A stretch of 12,190 bases of DNA, from positions 1 through 12,190 of the forward strand of contig JALWON010000377.1 of NCBI GenBank assembly GCA_027083475.1. Direction: 5' to 3'. The notes below the pieces were generated by a model. The model saw only the letters and a program-made list of their open reading frames with translations. It had not been told where the DNA came from and did no database searches. The DNA comes from Sulfurimonas sp. (lineage in GTDB: Bacteria > Campylobacterota > Campylobacteria > Campylobacterales > Sulfurimonadaceae). The translations under genes were made by a program, and so were the position numbers. Each line of letters opens with the position of its first letter. Position 1 is the first letter of the stretch. Positions 1 to 6,465 of this stretch are shown here, in pieces.

Positions 1-286
1 CAATAGGCATTTACGATATGATTTTGTCCCTCCTTACAAAAAAAACTATGTTGTTTACATCCCTTATGAAAAGCTTTCCGATTTTAAACAGAAGTACCAT
101 AAAAAATCGATTCAAAATATTTATAAAATATATATTGTAAAGCATGGAGATAACCTCTCACGTATAGGAAAAAAATATGGTGTTTCATACAGAATGATTA
201 TGGATTTTAACAAGTTGCATACAAGTAGATTGCGTTTAAGACAAAAGTTAATTATTCCTATTCAAACAAAAACATTTAAAGGATAA
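1..286 (+). CDS. C-terminal part of a LysM-domain protein, probably an MltD-like lytic transglycosylase (5' end outside window)
   Basis: An open frame runs from the window edge (codons start at base 2) to TAA at 284-286, giving 94 residues with no start in view. The last 45 or so residues form a LysM domain, the peptidoglycan-binding module: it begins with YIVKHGDNLSRIGKKYGV, has the central MIMDFNKL segment and ends in the LRLRQKLIIPI strand. The segment before it (VVYIPYEKLSDF) looks like a linker or the end of an earlier domain. In Helicobacter and Campylobacter the gene just before rlpA encodes a secreted MltD/Slt-type transglycosylase, so that is the likely full product, but the catalytic domain is not visible. 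Only 3 bases separate it from rlpA, and its last codons carry the rlpA Shine-Dalgarno (AAAGGA, 278-283). LysM is certain; the MltD assignment is by synteny. Confidence 0.8.
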   Translation, partial: NRHLRYDFVPPYKKNYVVYIPYEKLSDFKQKYHKKSIQNIYKIYIVKHGDNLSRIGKKYGVSYRMIMDFNKLHTSRLRLRQKLIIPIQTKTFKG

Positions 287-289
287 GAT

Positions 290-1111
290 ATGCATATAAA
301 GAATCTTTTTTTACTGTTGATTGTGTTGATTTTTTCTGCTTGTAGTACAACAAGACACTATGCATACAGAGACTATAATGCAAACGCATCGCGAACTTAT
401 TCAGCAAATAAACAAGACTATACACCAAAAATAAGTCAAAAAGTCTATTCTCATCCAACGATGAAGCCCTATGTTGTACGAGGTGTTCGTTATCATCCAA
501 CAACTGTCTCTGTAGGGGATAGATTTCGAGGTAATGCAAGTTGGTATGGCCCAAATTTTCATGGAAAGTTAACATCCAATGGTGAACGCTACAATATGTG
601 GGCGATGACAGCGGCACATAAAACCTTACCAATGAACACTATTGTCAAAGTTACTAACCTGAGAAATGGTAAAAGTACTGTTGTTCGCATCAATGACAGA
701 GGTCCTTTTGTACAAACAAGAATTATTGACCTCTCAAAAGCAGCGGCCTCTAAAATAAATATGATTGGACATGGTACGGCCCCTGTGGAACTAGAAATAT
801 TAGGTTTTCAAAACAAAGGTGGCACAAAAATTCCCACAAAAAAAGAGTTAAAAAAAGCACCTCAAAAGAGAAATATAACAAATTTTGCCTTGCAGATTGC
901 CTCTTTTTCAAAAATAGAAGGAGCACTCAAAACACAGGAGGAATATGATCATATTGCAGGCTATAGAACGATTATTAAAGATGTAGAGACTGTCAATGGG
1001 CGTATGTTTAAAGTGATTTTAAAAGGTTTTAAAAGTGAACAAGAGGCACGAGACTATAAGGCAAATAGTATTTTTAAAAAAGCATTCATAGTAAGAGAGG
1101 ATAAACAATGA
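290..1111 (+). CDS. rlpA: RlpA: septal/envelope lipoprotein, lytic transglycosylase with DPBB and SPOR domains
   Basis: The product has 273 residues. A lipoprotein signal peptide is visible: K4, hydrophobic residues 6-15, then FSAC with the lipid-attachment cysteine at C18. A low-complexity linker leads to a double-psi beta-barrel at about 81-171, starting GNASWYGPNFHGK. It keeps the residues described as catalytic in Pseudomonas RlpA: the glutamate of SNGERY (E99) and the histidine of TAAHKTLP (H110), as well as NDRGPF (D136). A SPOR domain follows at about 196-270. RlpA enzymes cleave glycan strands stripped of stem peptides, and SPOR targets them to denuded septal wall. With both acidic and histidine residues present, an active enzyme is more likely than a structural protein. 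AAAGGA 7 bases before the ATG supports the start. The gene overlaps hisB by 4 bases (ATGA). Confidence 0.95.
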   Translation: MHIKNLFLLLIVLIFSACSTTRHYAYRDYNANASRTYSANKQDYTPKISQKVYSHPTMKPYVVRGVRYHPTTVSVGDRFRGNASWYGPNFHGKLTSNGERYNMWAMTAAHKTLPMNTIVKVTNLRNGKSTVVRINDRGPFVQTRIIDLSKAAASKINMIGHGTAPVELEILGFQNKGGTKIPTKKELKKAPQKRNITNFALQIASFSKIEGALKTQEEYDHIAGYRTIIKDVETVNGRMFKVILKGFKSEQEARDYKANSIFKKAFIVREDKQ

Positions 1112-1680
1112 TAACAAAAACAAGAACAACAAAAGAGACAGATATTACAATTTCTATGGAGTTACATGGAAATGGTAAAAGTACTATCAATAGTGGTGTT
1201 GGTTTTTTAGACCATATGTTAGAGAGTTTTGCAAAACATTCACTGATAGATTTAGATATTGTATGTAAAGGAGACACCCATATTGATGATCACCATAGTG
1301 TTGAAGATATTGGTATTGTCCTTGGGTCACTTGTAGCAGATGCACTCTATCCTATAAAAAATATGGAACGTTTTGGCAGTGCCAATGTTGTCATGGATGA
1401 AGCTTGTGTCTCTTGTGATTTAGATTTAAGTAATCGCCCATTTTTAGTCTATCAGCTTGATGTTTCTGGAAAAGTAGGGCAGTTTGATACAGAACTTGTG
1501 GAAGAATTTTTCAGAGCTTTTGTACTTAATGCCCGTATAAGTGCACATATTATTGAACAGCGGGGCAAAAATAAACACCATAAAATTGAAGCTGCGTTTA
1601 AATCACTTGCTGTAGCACTCAGAAGAGCAACAGCAGAAAATAAACGTGTTGGTATTCCAAGCACAAAAGATGTTTTATGA
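1108..1680 (+). CDS. hisB: HisB: imidazoleglycerol-phosphate dehydratase (monofunctional)
   Basis: The 190-residue length fits the monofunctional enzyme, without the N-terminal phosphatase of the E. coli fusion. It catalyses the dehydration of imidazole glycerol phosphate to imidazole acetol phosphate, in the cytoplasmic histidine pathway. The family's Mn-binding histidine clusters are present: GFLDHML (D35-H36), IDDHHSVEDIG (H62, H63, E66) and the second-half repeat NKHHKIEAAFK (H157, H158, E161). DEACVSCDLDLSNRP (97-111) and EFFRAF are also typical. The gene is joined to rlpA and to kdsC by ATGA overlaps, so it is translated as part of an envelope operon rather than a his operon. I do not recall hisB in this place in Helicobacter or Campylobacter, so it looks like a lineage-specific insertion. 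No other his gene is in the window. Confidence 0.96.
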   Translation: MITKTRTTKETDITISMELHGNGKSTINSGVGFLDHMLESFAKHSLIDLDIVCKGDTHIDDHHSVEDIGIVLGSLVADALYPIKNMERFGSANVVMDEACVSCDLDLSNRPFLVYQLDVSGKVGQFDTELVEEFFRAFVLNARISAHIIEQRGKNKHHKIEAAFKSLAVALRRATAENKRVGIPSTKDVL

Positions 1681-2183
1681 TTAAACTGATTGTACTCGAT
1701 GTTGATGGGTGCCTTAGCGATGGTAAATTAATTTATTCTGCTGATGGTGTTGAGAGCAAAAATTTCAATGTAAAAGATGGCTTAGGTATCACAACTTGGC
1801 TCAAAATCGGTAATCAAGTGGCTGTAATTACTGGAAGAAAATCAGAAATTGTCAAAAAAAGAGTGACAGAATTAGGAATTAGCCATCTTTTTCAAGGTAT
1901 TAGAGACAAACAAAAAGTTTTACTTGAACTTCTTGAAAACTTAGATCTCTCCTTAAGTGAAGTTGCCATCATCGGCGATGATTTAAATGACTATAATATG
2001 CTCAAAATTGCAGGAGAGAGTTTTACACCAAAAGATGGTGCACAAGAGATTAAAACCCTTGTCAATACTGTACTTTCTCACAATGGTGGGAATGGAGCTG
2101 TGCGAGAAATGATAGATATTTTAGTAAGACACAATCATCAAGCAGATGCATTTTTATCTGTATGGACAAAGGGGCAAATATAA
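1677..2183 (+). CDS. kdsC: KdsC: 3-deoxy-D-manno-octulosonate 8-phosphate phosphatase (HAD superfamily)
   Basis: The 168 residues are the usual length of the cap-less, tetramer-forming HAD phosphatases of the KdsC type. HAD motif I is LDVDGCLSDG (D8 nucleophile, D10 acid/base), motif II VITGRK (T52), motif III the lysine around K78-K80, and motif IV IIGDDLNDYNM (D101, D102, D105). The C-terminal NGGNGAVREMIDILV segment is the family signature that reaches into the neighbouring active site. The enzyme removes phosphate from Kdo-8-P to give Kdo for the lipopolysaccharide inner core. It starts in the ATGA overlap with hisB and overlaps lptC by 22 bases, placing Kdo synthesis next to lipopolysaccharide export genes as in many Gram-negatives. 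Confidence 0.94.
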   Translation: MIKLIVLDVDGCLSDGKLIYSADGVESKNFNVKDGLGITTWLKIGNQVAVITGRKSEIVKKRVTELGISHLFQGIRDKQKVLLELLENLDLSLSEVAIIGDDLNDYNMLKIAGESFTPKDGAQEIKTLVNTVLSHNGGNGAVREMIDILVRHNHQADAFLSVWTKGQI

Positions 2184-2698
2184 ATATTAATATACTTTTT
2201 GGAATCATATCAGCACTTTTGGCAATGATACTTTTTGTGTTTAAACCACTCAATGTCAAAGAACAATCTTTTGAAGATGTTCCTTTATTTGAACTCAATG
2301 CCTTTACTATTTACGAAATTAACACCTTTGGTCTTGACTCCATTCTTTTGGGAACAAAAGGAATTCGTTATGTCAATAGATATACCATTGAGAATGTAAA
2401 CTTCACAGATAACACGCAAAAATATATTGCAAACATTAAAGCAAACAATGGTATCTATAAAAATGATATAATAACACTTACTCAAGATGTTGTTTATAGT
2501 CGAGAAGATGGTTTAGATTTTTCATCTGATGAGGCAATTTATAATAAAAGAACTGGTATTGTCAAAACAAACCAGCCGTATGTTGCCTACCTTGGTGACA
2601 ATAAAATAACAGGAACATCTTTAGTGTATAATAATTTAAAAAATAAAATGCAATCAAAAAACATAACAGCAATTTACCAATTAAGAGAGAAAAAATGA
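2162..2698 (+). CDS. lptC: LptC-like inner-membrane lipopolysaccharide export protein
   Basis: The product has 178 residues. One N-terminal transmembrane helix (about 9-27, ILFGIISALLAMILFVF) is followed by a periplasmic beta-jellyroll-like region of alternating polar and hydrophobic strands, the architecture of LptC. LptC anchors the LptBFG transporter and passes lipopolysaccharide to LptA. Sequence motifs in this family are weak, so the call rests mainly on size, topology and its place between kdsC and lptA, which is the classical order. The start ATG lies 22 bases inside kdsC with no clear Shine-Dalgarno, so translation is probably coupled to kdsC; I see no better ATG, GTG or TTG before the helix. 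It ends in an ATGA overlap with lptA. Confidence 0.82.
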   Translation: MDKGANININILFGIISALLAMILFVFKPLNVKEQSFEDVPLFELNAFTIYEINTFGLDSILLGTKGIRYVNRYTIENVNFTDNTQKYIANIKANNGIYKNDIITLTQDVVYSREDGLDFSSDEAIYNKRTGIVKTNQPYVAYLGDNKITGTSLVYNNLKNKMQSKNITAIYQLREKK

Positions 2699-3177
2699 AA
2701 CTAAAATTACTCACACTCCTCACTTTCGCTTCACTTCTAAGCGCAGGTGAGCTCAAAATAACATCACAAAAGTTTACAGCAGATGAAAATACGGGTGTTT
2801 CTGTTTTTACAGGAAAAGTCAATATTATTAAAAACTCTGATGAATTGAATGCTTCAGAAGTGACTGTGTATGTAGACAAAAAGAATAAACCTACAAAATT
2901 TGTAGCCATTGGCAATGTTTCTTTTCAAATCATCACAGAGAACAAAGCAGCCTATAAAGGCAAAGCTCAAAAAGCAATTTATTATCCAGATATTAAAGAG
3001 TACCATTTTTTTAAAGATGTGCATCTTCAGCAGATAGATGATAAAAAAGACATTATTGGAGATGAAGTAGTTTTAAAAACTATTGAGGGAAAAGCCTATG
3101 CAAAAGGGCTTGAGACAAAACCTGTAATTATGATTTTTGATATTGCTGATGCGAATGAATCAAACCAATCAAAGTAG
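2695..3177 (+). CDS. lptA: LptA-like periplasmic lipopolysaccharide-bridge protein (OstA domain)
   Basis: The 160-residue protein has a signal peptide (K2, K4, hydrophobic 5-16, probable cleavage after LLSA near residue 17). The mature part matches the OstA_N/LptA pattern: ITSQKFTADENTGVSVFTGKV opening strand (about 22-42), LNASEVTVYVDKKNKPTKFVAIGNV (about 51-75), then AQKAIYYPD and GDEVVLKTIEGKAYAKG repeats of the jellyroll. LptA polymers form the periplasmic bridge from LptC to LptD. The ATGA overlap with lptC and the AGAGAGAAAAA purine tract before it support the start. Nine bases separate it from engB. The tail ADANESNQSK is polar and probably disordered. Confidence 0.88.
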   Translation: MKLKLLTLLTFASLLSAGELKITSQKFTADENTGVSVFTGKVNIIKNSDELNASEVTVYVDKKNKPTKFVAIGNVSFQIITENKAAYKGKAQKAIYYPDIKEYHFFKDVHLQQIDDKKDIIGDEVVLKTIEGKAYAKGLETKPVIMIFDIADANESNQSK

Positions 3178-3186
3178 GTACATAAT

Positions 3187-3804
3187 ATGGTTGAAATAGT
3201 AGATGCAAAATTCATCACATCCGCACCAAACATAGAGGCAGCACCCCCATCAGACTTACAAGATGAAGTTGTTTTTATGGCACGTTCAAATGTAGGAAAA
3301 AGTTCTTTACTCAATGCCCTTACAAACCATAAGGGCTTGGCAAAAGTCTCTTCTACACCAGGGAAAACAAGACTCATTAACTACTTTGATGTCACTTTTT
3401 TAAATCGAGAATCTCATGAAAAGAAGTTTGCCAAGTTTGTAGATTTACCCGGTTTTGGATATGCAAAAGTCTCAAAGTCCATTAAACATGATTGGGAAAA
3501 AAACCTCACCGATTATATTGCACATAGAGAGCAAATCAAACTTTTTATTCATTTGATAGATTGTAGGCATCCGCATTTAGATATAGACACTTCAGTAAGT
3601 GAATTTTTATTTGAAAATCTTCATGAAAATCAAGTAGTTTTACAAATTTTTACAAAAATTGACAAACTCAATCAAAAAGAACAAAATGCCCTGCGTAGAG
3701 AATTTCCGCATGCCTTTATGGTCTCAAGTGCAAAAAAACGAGGCACGAAAAAAATCATACAAACAATTTATGATATTTTAAACGAAACAACCGATGAAAA
3801 TTAA
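3187..3804 (+). CDS. engB: EngB (YsxC/YihA): ribosome-biogenesis GTPase
   Basis: The product has 205 residues, normal for this TRAFAC-class GTPase needed for assembly of the large ribosomal subunit. All G motifs are visible: G1 ARSNVGKSS (32-40, K38), G2 threonine in STPGKTRLINYF (56-67), G3 DLPGFGYAKV (86-95), G4 TKID (156-159) and G5 SSAKKRG (180-186). The STPGKT and DLPGFGYA sequences are characteristic of EngB within the Era/EngA group. A GTAGGT-type purine stretch overlapping the lptA stop may act as the ribosome binding site. It overlaps the following acetyltransferase gene by 11 bases. Its presence in an envelope operon is also seen, from memory, in Helicobacter and Campylobacter. Confidence 0.96.
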   Translation: MVEIVDAKFITSAPNIEAAPPSDLQDEVVFMARSNVGKSSLLNALTNHKGLAKVSSTPGKTRLINYFDVTFLNRESHEKKFAKFVDLPGFGYAKVSKSIKHDWEKNLTDYIAHREQIKLFIHLIDCRHPHLDIDTSVSEFLFENLHENQVVLQIFTKIDKLNQKEQNALRREFPHAFMVSSAKKRGTKKIIQTIYDILNETTDEN

Positions 3805-4255
3805 GTATCAAAAAGCGACACTTTTAGAAATTGCTCAAATGCAAGAGCTTGTTGCCTCAGAAGTTGAAACAGGTATTATTCTTTTTAGAAGTGATGATGA
3901 AATTGCAACAAATATAAGATCCTACACCTTAGCCTACGAAGAAGAGGAACTTGTTGGTTTTAGTGCATTACATATTCATACAAATGAGCTTGCAGAGATA
4001 CGCTCGCTTGTTGTCAAAGAAAATAAACGCGGACGTAAAATAGGAGAAAACCTTGTCCGTCAACAACTTAAAGAAGCCAAAATATTAGGACTTCAAAGAG
4101 TGTTGAGCTTAACTTATAAACAAACTTTTTTTCAAAGACTTGGATTTGTTGAAATCCCTAAAGAATCCCTTCCTGAACATAAGATTTGGGCAGATTGTAT
4201 AAAATGTAAACATTTTCCAGTATGCAACGAAGTATCATTAATCAAAAACCTTTAG
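3794..4255 (+). CDS. GNAT-family N-acetyltransferase, short ArgA-like (possible N-acetylglutamate synthase)
   Basis: The 153-residue protein is a single GNAT domain. It shows the N-terminal QMQELVASEVETGIIL helix, the AEIRSLVVKENKRGRKIGENLV segment (67-88) that forms the acetyl-CoA pyrophosphate loop, and the TFFQRLGFVEIPK motif (111-123). The C-terminus HKIWADCIKCKHFPVCNEVSLI carries three cysteines (C135, C138, C144); similar tails occur, from memory, on short stand-alone ArgA proteins that acetylate glutamate as the first step to arginine. The usual R-x-x-G-x-G/A loop reads RGRKIG here, with lysine in place of the first glycine. The substrate is not proven by sequence. It overlaps engB by 11 bases and the next gene by 34, so it is co-translated with the envelope genes although not obviously related to them. 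Confidence 0.8.
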   Translation: MKIKYQKATLLEIAQMQELVASEVETGIILFRSDDEIATNIRSYTLAYEEEELVGFSALHIHTNELAEIRSLVVKENKRGRKIGENLVRQQLKEAKILGLQRVLSLTYKQTFFQRLGFVEIPKESLPEHKIWADCIKCKHFPVCNEVSLIKNL

Positions 4256-4674
4256 TAGCAACGCTCTATATTGTTTTTTATTTAGTATATGAGAGTCTCT
4301 CAAGTATATATCTTTTTTTACCACCACTCTTTGCACTTTTATTTGTTTTGTACTCTCAGGCTCTTGAAAAAAAAGATTTTTTATTTTTAAGTATCCTTAT
4401 TTTTTGTCTTATTATCTATGAGGTCAATTATGGCTACTTACTTTTTAGTTCCATTATTTATTTTACACTTGTCAATATCTTCATTCTCCCAAAAGTGAAA
4501 AAAAATTTCAATTGTAATTTTTGCATCAAGATATTTTCTGTTTTCATAGCATACTTTGGTTATTATCTTTTTTTACTCCTTATTGCCAATGTATTTTTAC
4601 TTGAAACACTAAGTTTTAATTACTATATAATTTACTATATAGTAATTGAGCTCTTTATTGTTGGATTATTATGA
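4222..4674 (+). CDS. Small polytopic membrane protein upstream of PBP2, in the MreD position (function unassigned)
   Basis: The 150-residue protein is almost entirely hydrophobic, rich in Y, F, I and L, with about four to five likely membrane segments: roughly 12-28, 33-46, 53-70, 74-89 and 104-145 (perhaps two helices). Charges sit in short loops (EKKD 49-52, KVKKN 91-95). I recognise no catalytic motif. It lies directly before the PBP2 gene with an ATGA overlap; a gene of this type holds the same place before pbp2 in Helicobacter and Campylobacter as I remember them. In rods MreD is a membrane protein of similar size encoded beside the PBP2/RodA genes, so an MreD-like role in the elongasome is a reasonable guess by position and topology only. 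The ATG lies inside the upstream gene with no clear Shine-Dalgarno, and no other usual start is nearby. Confidence 0.75.
   Translation: MQRSIINQKPLVATLYIVFYLVYESLSSIYLFLPPLFALLFVLYSQALEKKDFLFLSILIFCLIIYEVNYGYLLFSSIIYFTLVNIFILPKVKKNFNCNFCIKIFSVFIAYFGYYLFLLLIANVFLLETLSFNYYIIYYIVIELFIVGLL
4618..4647. repeat. Perfect 12-bp inverted repeat (hairpin) in the 3' end of the MreD-position gene
   Basis: Arm AATTACTATATA at 4618-4629 and its exact reverse complement TATATAGTAATT at 4636-4647 are separated by 6 bases (ATTTAC). In RNA a U-G wobble (4617/4648) could extend it to 13 pairs. It lies within the coding region, 23 bases before the PBP2 start codon. It is not followed by a T-tract, so it does not look like an ordinary terminator. 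It could shape translation coupling or RNA processing between the two genes, or be chance in AT-rich sequence. Confidence 0.7.
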
Positions 4675-6455
4675 AAATAAAATTTATACTTTTTCTTTTT
4701 GTGATTATCTGGCTGGGTATTTTAAGCCGTGTGTTTTTACTCTCTATAAAATCAAATGCATACTATACAAAACTCTCCACTCAAAATACTATAAAAACGG
4801 AAAAAATTGCTCCCATACGAGGAAAAATAGTCGATAGAAATAATGTCCCTATTGCAATCAATAAGTTAGGTTTTAAAATTCAATTAGCCCCCCATTTACA
4901 CCGTAAAAAAAACATTAAACAGTTGCATGAAGAGCTTGATACACTCATAAGGTTACTCCCGAATTTAGAGAGAAAAAAAATTCTCAAACAATACATTAGA
5001 AAAGATTCTTATTACAATCATAATTTTATAGATATTGTTCCTTTTATTGCTTATAAAGATATTGTTAAAGTCTATACACAACTTAGTTTGAGAAAGAACA
5101 TTAAGATTCTTGCAGCTCCAAAAAGATTCTATCCCTATAAAAATATAGCTGCACATATGATTGGTTATGTTGCTCGTGCAAACCAAAAAGATATAGATAA
5201 AAATCCTTCGCTTGAACTTATTGGGTATACAGGAAAAACAGGCATAGAACGCCAGTATAATAGATTTTTACAAGGAAAAGAGGGAAAAAGAAAAATCAAA
5301 GTGAATGCAAGTAATCAAGAGATAGAGGAGTTGTCTTACGAAAATCCCACTGAAGATAAAAAATTGATGCTCAGTATTGATATAAAATTGCAACAGTATA
5401 TCTCGCAACTTTTTCAAGACAAGGTTGGTTCTATTGTTGTAATGAGTACAACAGGTGAAATTCTTACAGCAGCAAGTTTTCCAAACTACGATTTAAATAT
5501 TTTTGTTTCAGGAATGTCGTACAAAATGTATAATACTTTAGCATTCGATCCTGATCATCCTTTTACAAATAAACTCATCCATGGACTCTATCCTCCTGGT
5601 TCTTCTATTAAACCCTTGCTAGGACTTTTATATATTACTACAAAATTAAATGAAAATTGGAGTGTAGATTGCCGTTCTTCTTTACCTTTAGGAGGAAGAA
5701 TCTTTCGATGCTGGAAGAAAAAAGGACATAGGCATACAAAAATCACTAAAGCAATCAGGGAAAGTTGTGATGATTATTTTTATAAAGGAAGTCTTATTCT
5801 AGGAAATCATAAATTGAGCGAAGGACTGCAACGCTATGGCTTAGGTGCAAAAACAGGAATTGATTTGCCAAATGAATTTATTGGTGTTGTTCCTTCGCGT
5901 AGATGGAAAATGAAAAAATATGGCAGACGTTGGAGTGTGGGTGAGACAGCAAATATGTCCATAGGGCAGGGGGATTTTTTGGTAACACCTTTACAAATTG
6001 CGCAAGAAACAGCACTCTTAGCAACAGGAAAGTTACCGACCCCTCATCTTTTAAAGGCAAAAGGTACACAAAAATATCAGCCAAAAATCAAAAATGTTTT
6101 AACACCACAAGAACTACAAAAATTGCCTATTATTCAAAATGCAATGTATGAAGTTTGTAATGCTCCACATGGTACAGCAACACATTTTTTACATTCTAAA
6201 GTTATTTTAGCAGGAAAAACGGGAACAGCACAAGTTGTTGGGATAAAACAAGATATTAAAAAAAGAAAAAAAGAGCATGAACTCGCTTACTATAGCCGTT
6301 CGCATGCCTGGCTCACGACCTATGGCCCTTATAAAAATCCGCAATATATTGTAACAGTTATGGTCGAACATGGCGGGCATGGCGGGCATGCAGCAGGAGC
6401 TATTGTGTCAGATATATATAACAAGCTCTTAGAACTTGGTTATATAAAAAAATAA
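4671..6455 (+). CDS. mrdA: Penicillin-binding protein 2 (MrdA): elongation-specific peptidoglycan transpeptidase
   Basis: The product has 594 residues. A short cytoplasmic start (MKIK) and one transmembrane helix (about 5-25) anchor a periplasmic class B PBP. The dimerisation or pedestal domain includes KIAPIRGKIVDRNNVPIA (45-62), typical of PBP2/PBP3, and GYTGKTGIERQYNRFLQG (185-202). In the transpeptidase domain the serine motif is PGSSIKP (S311 and K314, SxxK), the second motif ESCDDYFY (S365-C366-D367, the SxD form usual in PBP2), and the third AGKTGTAQ (K516-T517-G518). The RCWKKKGH segment (346-353) and VEHGGHGGHAAG near the end are also PBP2-like. It cross-links wall during rod elongation with RodA and MreCD. 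It starts in an ATGA overlap, and converges on the cation-exchanger gene with 7 bases between stops. Confidence 0.96.
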   Translation: MKIKFILFLFVIIWLGILSRVFLLSIKSNAYYTKLSTQNTIKTEKIAPIRGKIVDRNNVPIAINKLGFKIQLAPHLHRKKNIKQLHEELDTLIRLLPNLERKKILKQYIRKDSYYNHNFIDIVPFIAYKDIVKVYTQLSLRKNIKILAAPKRFYPYKNIAAHMIGYVARANQKDIDKNPSLELIGYTGKTGIERQYNRFLQGKEGKRKIKVNASNQEIEELSYENPTEDKKLMLSIDIKLQQYISQLFQDKVGSIVVMSTTGEILTAASFPNYDLNIFVSGMSYKMYNTLAFDPDHPFTNKLIHGLYPPGSSIKPLLGLLYITTKLNENWSVDCRSSLPLGGRIFRCWKKKGHRHTKITKAIRESCDDYFYKGSLILGNHKLSEGLQRYGLGAKTGIDLPNEFIGVVPSRRWKMKKYGRRWSVGETANMSIGQGDFLVTPLQIAQETALLATGKLPTPHLLKAKGTQKYQPKIKNVLTPQELQKLPIIQNAMYEVCNAPHGTATHFLHSKVILAGKTGTAQVVGIKQDIKKRKKEHELAYYSRSHAWLTTYGPYKNPQYIVTVMVEHGGHGGHAAGAIVSDIYNKLLELGYIKK

Positions 6456-6465
6456 GGGCACCTTA
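6446..6465 (-). terminator. Candidate weak intrinsic terminator for the minus-strand exchanger unit
   Basis: Read on the minus strand, the sequence TAAGG-TGC-CCTTA (6465-6453) is followed at once by seven T residues (6452-6446). This gives a 5-bp stem, 3-base loop and U-tract, overlapping both convergent stop codons. The stem is short, so termination may be partial and RNA may run antisense into the PBP2 gene. On the plus strand the same hairpin lacks a T-tract. Confidence 0.4.

Noticed and set aside
276..632. 118-codon open frame on the minus strand opposite rlpA
   Set aside because: It lies wholly opposite a certain gene, has no recognisable domain and no ribosome site; a shadow frame.
4646..4837. 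63-codon plus-strand frame over the PBP2 start
   Set aside because: It overlaps two better-supported genes in another frame and shows no domain or ribosome site.
6369..6391. Tandem repeat of CATGGCGGG encoding GHGGH near the end of PBP2
   Set aside because: Glycine/histidine-rich VEHGGHGG is the normal C-terminal motif of PBP2, so the DNA repeat follows from the protein sequence.
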